From Acanthaster planci (Eukaryota; Echinodermata; Asteroidea; Valvatida; Acanthasteridae): DNA of 10,242 nucleotides. Positions within the stretch are counted from its first letter, which is position 1. Every line of letters begins with the position of its first letter. The translations under genes were made by a program, and so were the position numbers. Under the pieces are notes generated by a model. It did no database searches. It had not been told where the DNA came from and saw only the letters and a list, made by a program, of their open reading frames with translations. Location of the stretch: the NCBI RefSeq assembly GCF_001949145.1, contig NW_019091480.1:49232-59473 (forward strand), in the 5' to 3' direction. This document shows positions 7,427 through 10,242 of the stretch, in pieces.

Positions 7427-7790
7427 TACACATTAAGTCTCAGTCTGGATACCAGACCCAATGATTCTAGCTATTCTTCTAATCAATGGTCCTGTATCAC
7501 TCAATGCCCATGTGACCAACACTCTTCCAGATTTCCGGGAATATAGTCTAACTATTTCGACCTTATCCTGTCCATATTAAATTCACTTTAACGTCGACAC
7601 TTTTTCTCTTTATAATGCTCCTCAAAACAGTAAAATTGTTACAAAGATAAAAATTGGTAGCCGAATGAAAGGGGAGAGGAAAAAGACCATTCGGATGGTA
7701 TCGTTAATATTTGGGTATTTTTGGCCTTGTCTGTACCGAGAATTTTGTGAACTGTCCGTGGTATACCGGTCGGAATAGGCCAACCACTGC
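7420..7790 (+). repeat. Left terminal inverted-repeat arm
   Basis: This arm is the better-preserved outer part of the palindrome. It aligns with the reverse complement of 8800-9141 with a few small gaps, about three quarters or more of bases identical by eye. The first ~35 bases and the block GGTACAGAC/GTCTGTACC (around 7730) are nearly identical. The right arm is about 30 bases shorter because of small indels, including loss of a stretch near 7530. Confidence 0.8.
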
Positions 7791-8170
7791 AAAGTAGAAT
7801 TAGGGTAAAAAATTAGAACATATTTTTGTTAAATTCATTGCATTTTAGGTTTAAATTTAATATGTTTTAAACGAATAGTAGTTCAGTATATATTCAAAAA
7901 CCGAACACAATCTTAAGGATCTTTTTTTGTTTTTAGATTCTGAATCAAGTGAATTGTTAAATAGCTAATGATTTTTTATATACGCATCGTAATCTCTAAG
8001 ATTGAATGAATTTTTAAGCTCGAAATTCTTTAAAAATAGAACAAAAACTTTACAATGTAAAAATTTTTGTCGAAATTTAGACATTTTTACAACGCACAGG
8101 CTTATGTATTTACGGAAATCTTACTTTATCTGAATTAAAAAATCACCTGAATTGAGAAATTATCTGATCT

Positions 8171-8199
8171 GAGAAAGCATCCGAGTTGAGAAAGCATCC
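8171..8199 (+). repeat. Tandem GAGAAAGCATCC motif with inverted copy at 8372
   Basis: GAGAAAGCATCC occurs at 8171-8182 and 8188-8199, 17 bases apart. Its complement, in TTGGATGCTTTCTCATTTAG, starts at 8371. The inverted copy is the palindrome partner. The extra direct copy is a local duplication in the left arm. Confidence 0.65.
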
Positions 8200-8211
8200 A
8201 AAGCCGTGTTT

Positions 8212-8648
8212 AAAAAGTATTGGATCCTTCAGACGGTATTCTGCAAAAGCCTCTTGGTGCTTCAAGCATATTTTTGAAAAAGTGAAGTATAATTTTCCAA
8301 AATTATTTTAACGAAGTTTTACAAGTTGCTTTTTATTCGTGGTTGCTTAATTATTTGGGTTTATACTAATTTGGATGCTTTCTCATTTAGGATGACGTGA
8401 GATTTTGTGTAAAATGCGTGAACCGAAGCTGCTTTACGCTGAAAAAGTGTTACCATTTCCAAAACACGTCCAGTCTATTCTGTACAAAATATTTCATTTC
8501 GATCTAAAAAAGTTTTGACTTTAAAAATTCGTTTGTAAAAATTTACGTTCTTTGAAAATTCCTTGGAATCTAGAAAATAAGCTGCGTCGATGAAATTTCA
8601 TCCACTCTTTGAAATGTCATTCCAATTTAGAAAAAAGTATTGGATCCT
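8212..8648 (+). repeat. 17-base direct repeat AAAAAGTATTGGATCCT, two copies
   Basis: Exact copies lie at 8212-8228 and 8632-8648, each followed 9-12 bases later by (A/G)TTCTGC. They sit in the weakly conserved interior of the fold-back element, at positions not explained by its inverted symmetry alone. This points to internal duplication during the element's history. Confidence 0.65.
8260..8287. repeat. Apex of the fold-back palindrome
   Basis: CTTCA (8260-8264) and TGAAG (8283-8287) pair around a short AT-rich loop that itself contains TTTTT and AAAAA. The centre (8273-8274) is within a few bases of the midpoint of the element, as expected for the tip of a nearly symmetrical hairpin. Confidence 0.5.
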
Positions 8649-8799
8649 AAAAGTTTCGTTCTGCTTTGGAAAAATCTACCCCAAATGTCTAAAATACGAA
8701 ATTTTTTAGAATGACATTTACTTTAAAACACGTTCAATTAAAAAATGCTTTTCATTTATCAAAACATGTTCCAATCTTTCGGACCCTAGTTTTGATTCG

Positions 8800-9141
8800 T
8801 AATTGGGGGCTACTCCGACCGATATAACCCGGACAGTTCACTACATTCTTGGTACAGACGCGGTACCATCCCAATGGTCTTTATCTTCTCCGTTTACTTA
8901 TTGGCTAGCAATATTATGCATTTTGATCTTTGTAACAATTTTTACAATTTTGGGGAGCATTAAAGAAAAAAGTGTTGACGTTAAACTGAATTTATTATGG
9001 ACAGGATGGGTTTGGAATAATTCGACTACATTCCCGGAGGGTTGGTTACGTGGACACCGGGTGATACAGGACCTTTGATAAGAAGAGCAGTCGGAATTAG
9101 TTGGTTTGGTATCCAGACTGAGTCTTAATATGCAGCGAGTT
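8800..9141 (-). repeat. Right terminal inverted-repeat arm
   Basis: This is the reverse-complement partner of 7420-7790. It contains a 91-codon open frame (8803-9078, TTG first codon) with a hydrophobic run around residues 34-51. The partner arm does not preserve the frame because of indels, so I treat it as chance. Its end AGCGAGTT (9134-9141) mirrors AACTCGCT at 7420. Confidence 0.8.
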
Positions 9142-10242
9142 GAGTTTCCTAACTTTTATTGAAACAGATTTCGTATTTTAATAAAGATAGTGAAATTACG
9201 ATATGAATTTTTTGTTTGAAAAAATTAAGTACTAGGCTAAATGAGCGCCAAGATCACGGCCTGTTTAAATTCTTATTTTACAATTTTATGAGCGCAAATA
9301 GCAACCTATGCAAATAGTTCACTTCCTGGAACGAAACATTTCCATTTCTCGGTGGCCGACAGTGACCTATGTCGTTTGCGCAAGCGTGCGCGGACCTTTT
9401 CACGTTAATCTATGTGAAGGCTCATTTAAAACCCTTCACTGTGTTTTCGTTTGTATTTCTTTCGATCAAAAGGTCTTAATTAAAGAGTAAAACGTTGTAA
9501 AAGATGACGAGAAACTATATGGTAAAAATCCCATGGAAAGATGAGTAGAAACTTATACAACCTATAAAATTTTTTTTAAACTCTTAATTTTCTCAAAATA
9601 ATTTATTGTAAAGGTTTGTTTGTATTACACTGCTAACCTGTCAAGAAACAAGAACCATGATCAAAAGAGTTGTTTAGTCTCGCAAACAAGAGGAACAAAT
9701 CAAAGTTACACTGAAATAGAACAGATAACCGCTGTTTAGATTCTCAAAAGTCACGAACACTGTTGCTATTTTTGTTATTTTTCAAAGTGTACCTTCTTAT
9801 CATTCAAACATTTTCCATAGATACCCAGGGTCAACTTTCTGAAGATACTTTGAACGCCTCCACATTACGAAAATATATATCAATGGCATACATTTTTAAA
9901 GAAATATCTACTGCTTTTTCAATTTAAAAAATGCTTGAAACGTGAATACTGCATGGGGTCGCTGTATAATATGTTGTATTAATGTCGATTTCGTTGCTGA
10001 GAGAATTCCATTAGATAATGGTCCTATTTAAGGGAAACTATTTAAGAGAAAACAGAGAAGTAAATTTAGAGACTGCTTAAAAAGATAAGAATTCTGTCTT
10101 AATGTTTGACTTGTACTAACTATTATCAGTTACCATGTCTTTAGTTTAATTTCAAATCATACACGTGTAGGTAAATTAAACAGTATCAGGGTTGTCTATT
10201 AAGCATTTGAAAGGGCATCAGTGACTTATACAATGACATTAG
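9142..10242. other. AT-rich non-coding region to the right edge
   Basis: I see no supported gene, RNA gene or element. A 60-codon open frame (9308-9490) lacks recognisable motifs and reads like chance. Homopolymer-rich AT sequence continues to the window end. The only clear local structure is a small tandem duplication at 10024-10051. Confidence 0.6.
10024..10051. repeat. 14-base tandem duplication
   Basis: CTATTTAAGGGAAA (10024-10037) is followed directly by CTATTTAAGAGAAA (10038-10051), with one difference. It is a simple recent slippage-type duplication with no evident function. Confidence 0.85.

Larger units (their letters stand above)
7420..9141. mobile_element. Long inverted-repeat (fold-back type) non-autonomous element, 1.72 kb
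   Basis: The left end AACTCGCTACACATTAAG and the reverse complement of the right end AACTCGCTGCATATTAAG match. Both continue with CTCAGTCTGGATACCA. Similarity runs inward through shared blocks such as GTCCTGTATCAC, CCTGTCCATA, TTTAACGTC and TTGTTACAAAGAT, to about 7790 and 8800. Beyond that it continues more weakly, in register, to the centre near 8274-8280: TTAAGGATC at 7913 faces GGATCCTAA at 8642, and GAGAAAGCATCCAA at 8188 faces its complement at 8372. So the element is one imperfect palindrome. It codes for nothing recognisable. No convincing target-site duplication was seen, so the superfamily is unknown. A large MITE or Foldback element fits better than a Polinton, since there are no coding genes. 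Confidence 0.8.

Noticed and set aside
8803-9078. Possible small membrane protein in the right arm of the fold-back element
   Set aside because: It starts only at TTG, and the partner arm does not preserve the frame because of indels. The hydrophobic stretch reflects T-rich DNA.
7420-9141. Polinton/Maverick element suggested by the long terminal inverted repeats
   Set aside because: It is only 1.7 kb long, has no polymerase, integrase or capsid genes, and the inverted symmetry runs to the centre.
9142-10242. Search for tRNA genes, CRISPR arrays or a host exon in the right flank
   Set aside because: I saw no internal promoter boxes of tRNA type, no regularly spaced repeats, and no open frame with a recognisable domain.

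Overview
The window looks like non-coding DNA from an animal genome, most likely an invertebrate. The reasons are AT-rich flanks, a (TTTG)n microsatellite, no bacterial-style gene packing, and the wreck of a BEL/Pao LTR retrotransposon, a metazoan-restricted group. I cannot name the species, and I see no intact host gene, tRNA or rRNA. Every protein-like stretch is broken.

Layout: 1-82 is a TTTG/TTGGGG simple repeat. 83-833 has no gene but carries a well-formed candidate intron (424-604). 834-6068 is a decayed BEL/Pao element on the + strand, in canonical order: gag (DUF1759-like part and zinc-knuckle part), aspartic protease (DUF1758-like), reverse transcriptase, Pao-specific A17-like linker, RNase H, then integrase zinc-binding region and partial core. 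It is riddled with in-frame stops and frame changes. The RT catalytic motif is split by 5 extra bases, its motif-A Asp codon reads Asn, the gag knuckle has lost a Cys, and the integrase stops before its third catalytic residue at a poly-T insertion. A second candidate intron (1812-2057) lies inside a stretch that interrupts gag. No LTR pair could be recognised.

6072-7362 is AT-rich sequence with no supported gene. 7363-7426 is a cluster of short palindromes. 7420-9141 is the most striking non-protein structure: a 1.72-kb element that is an imperfect inverted repeat over its whole length (fold-back type). Its outer ~370-base arms are clearly similar (about three quarters or better by eye). Weaker, co-linear inverted similarity continues to an apex near 8274. 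It has no transposase and would have to be mobilised in trans. 9142-10242 is AT-rich sequence with only a 14-base tandem duplication.

Nothing here works as an operon or system. The window is a graveyard of at least two unrelated mobile elements, plus a possible third small insertion in the integrase. The points worth following are the full-length palindrome, which could form long hairpin RNA if transcribed, and the two intron-like segments at an old retroelement.
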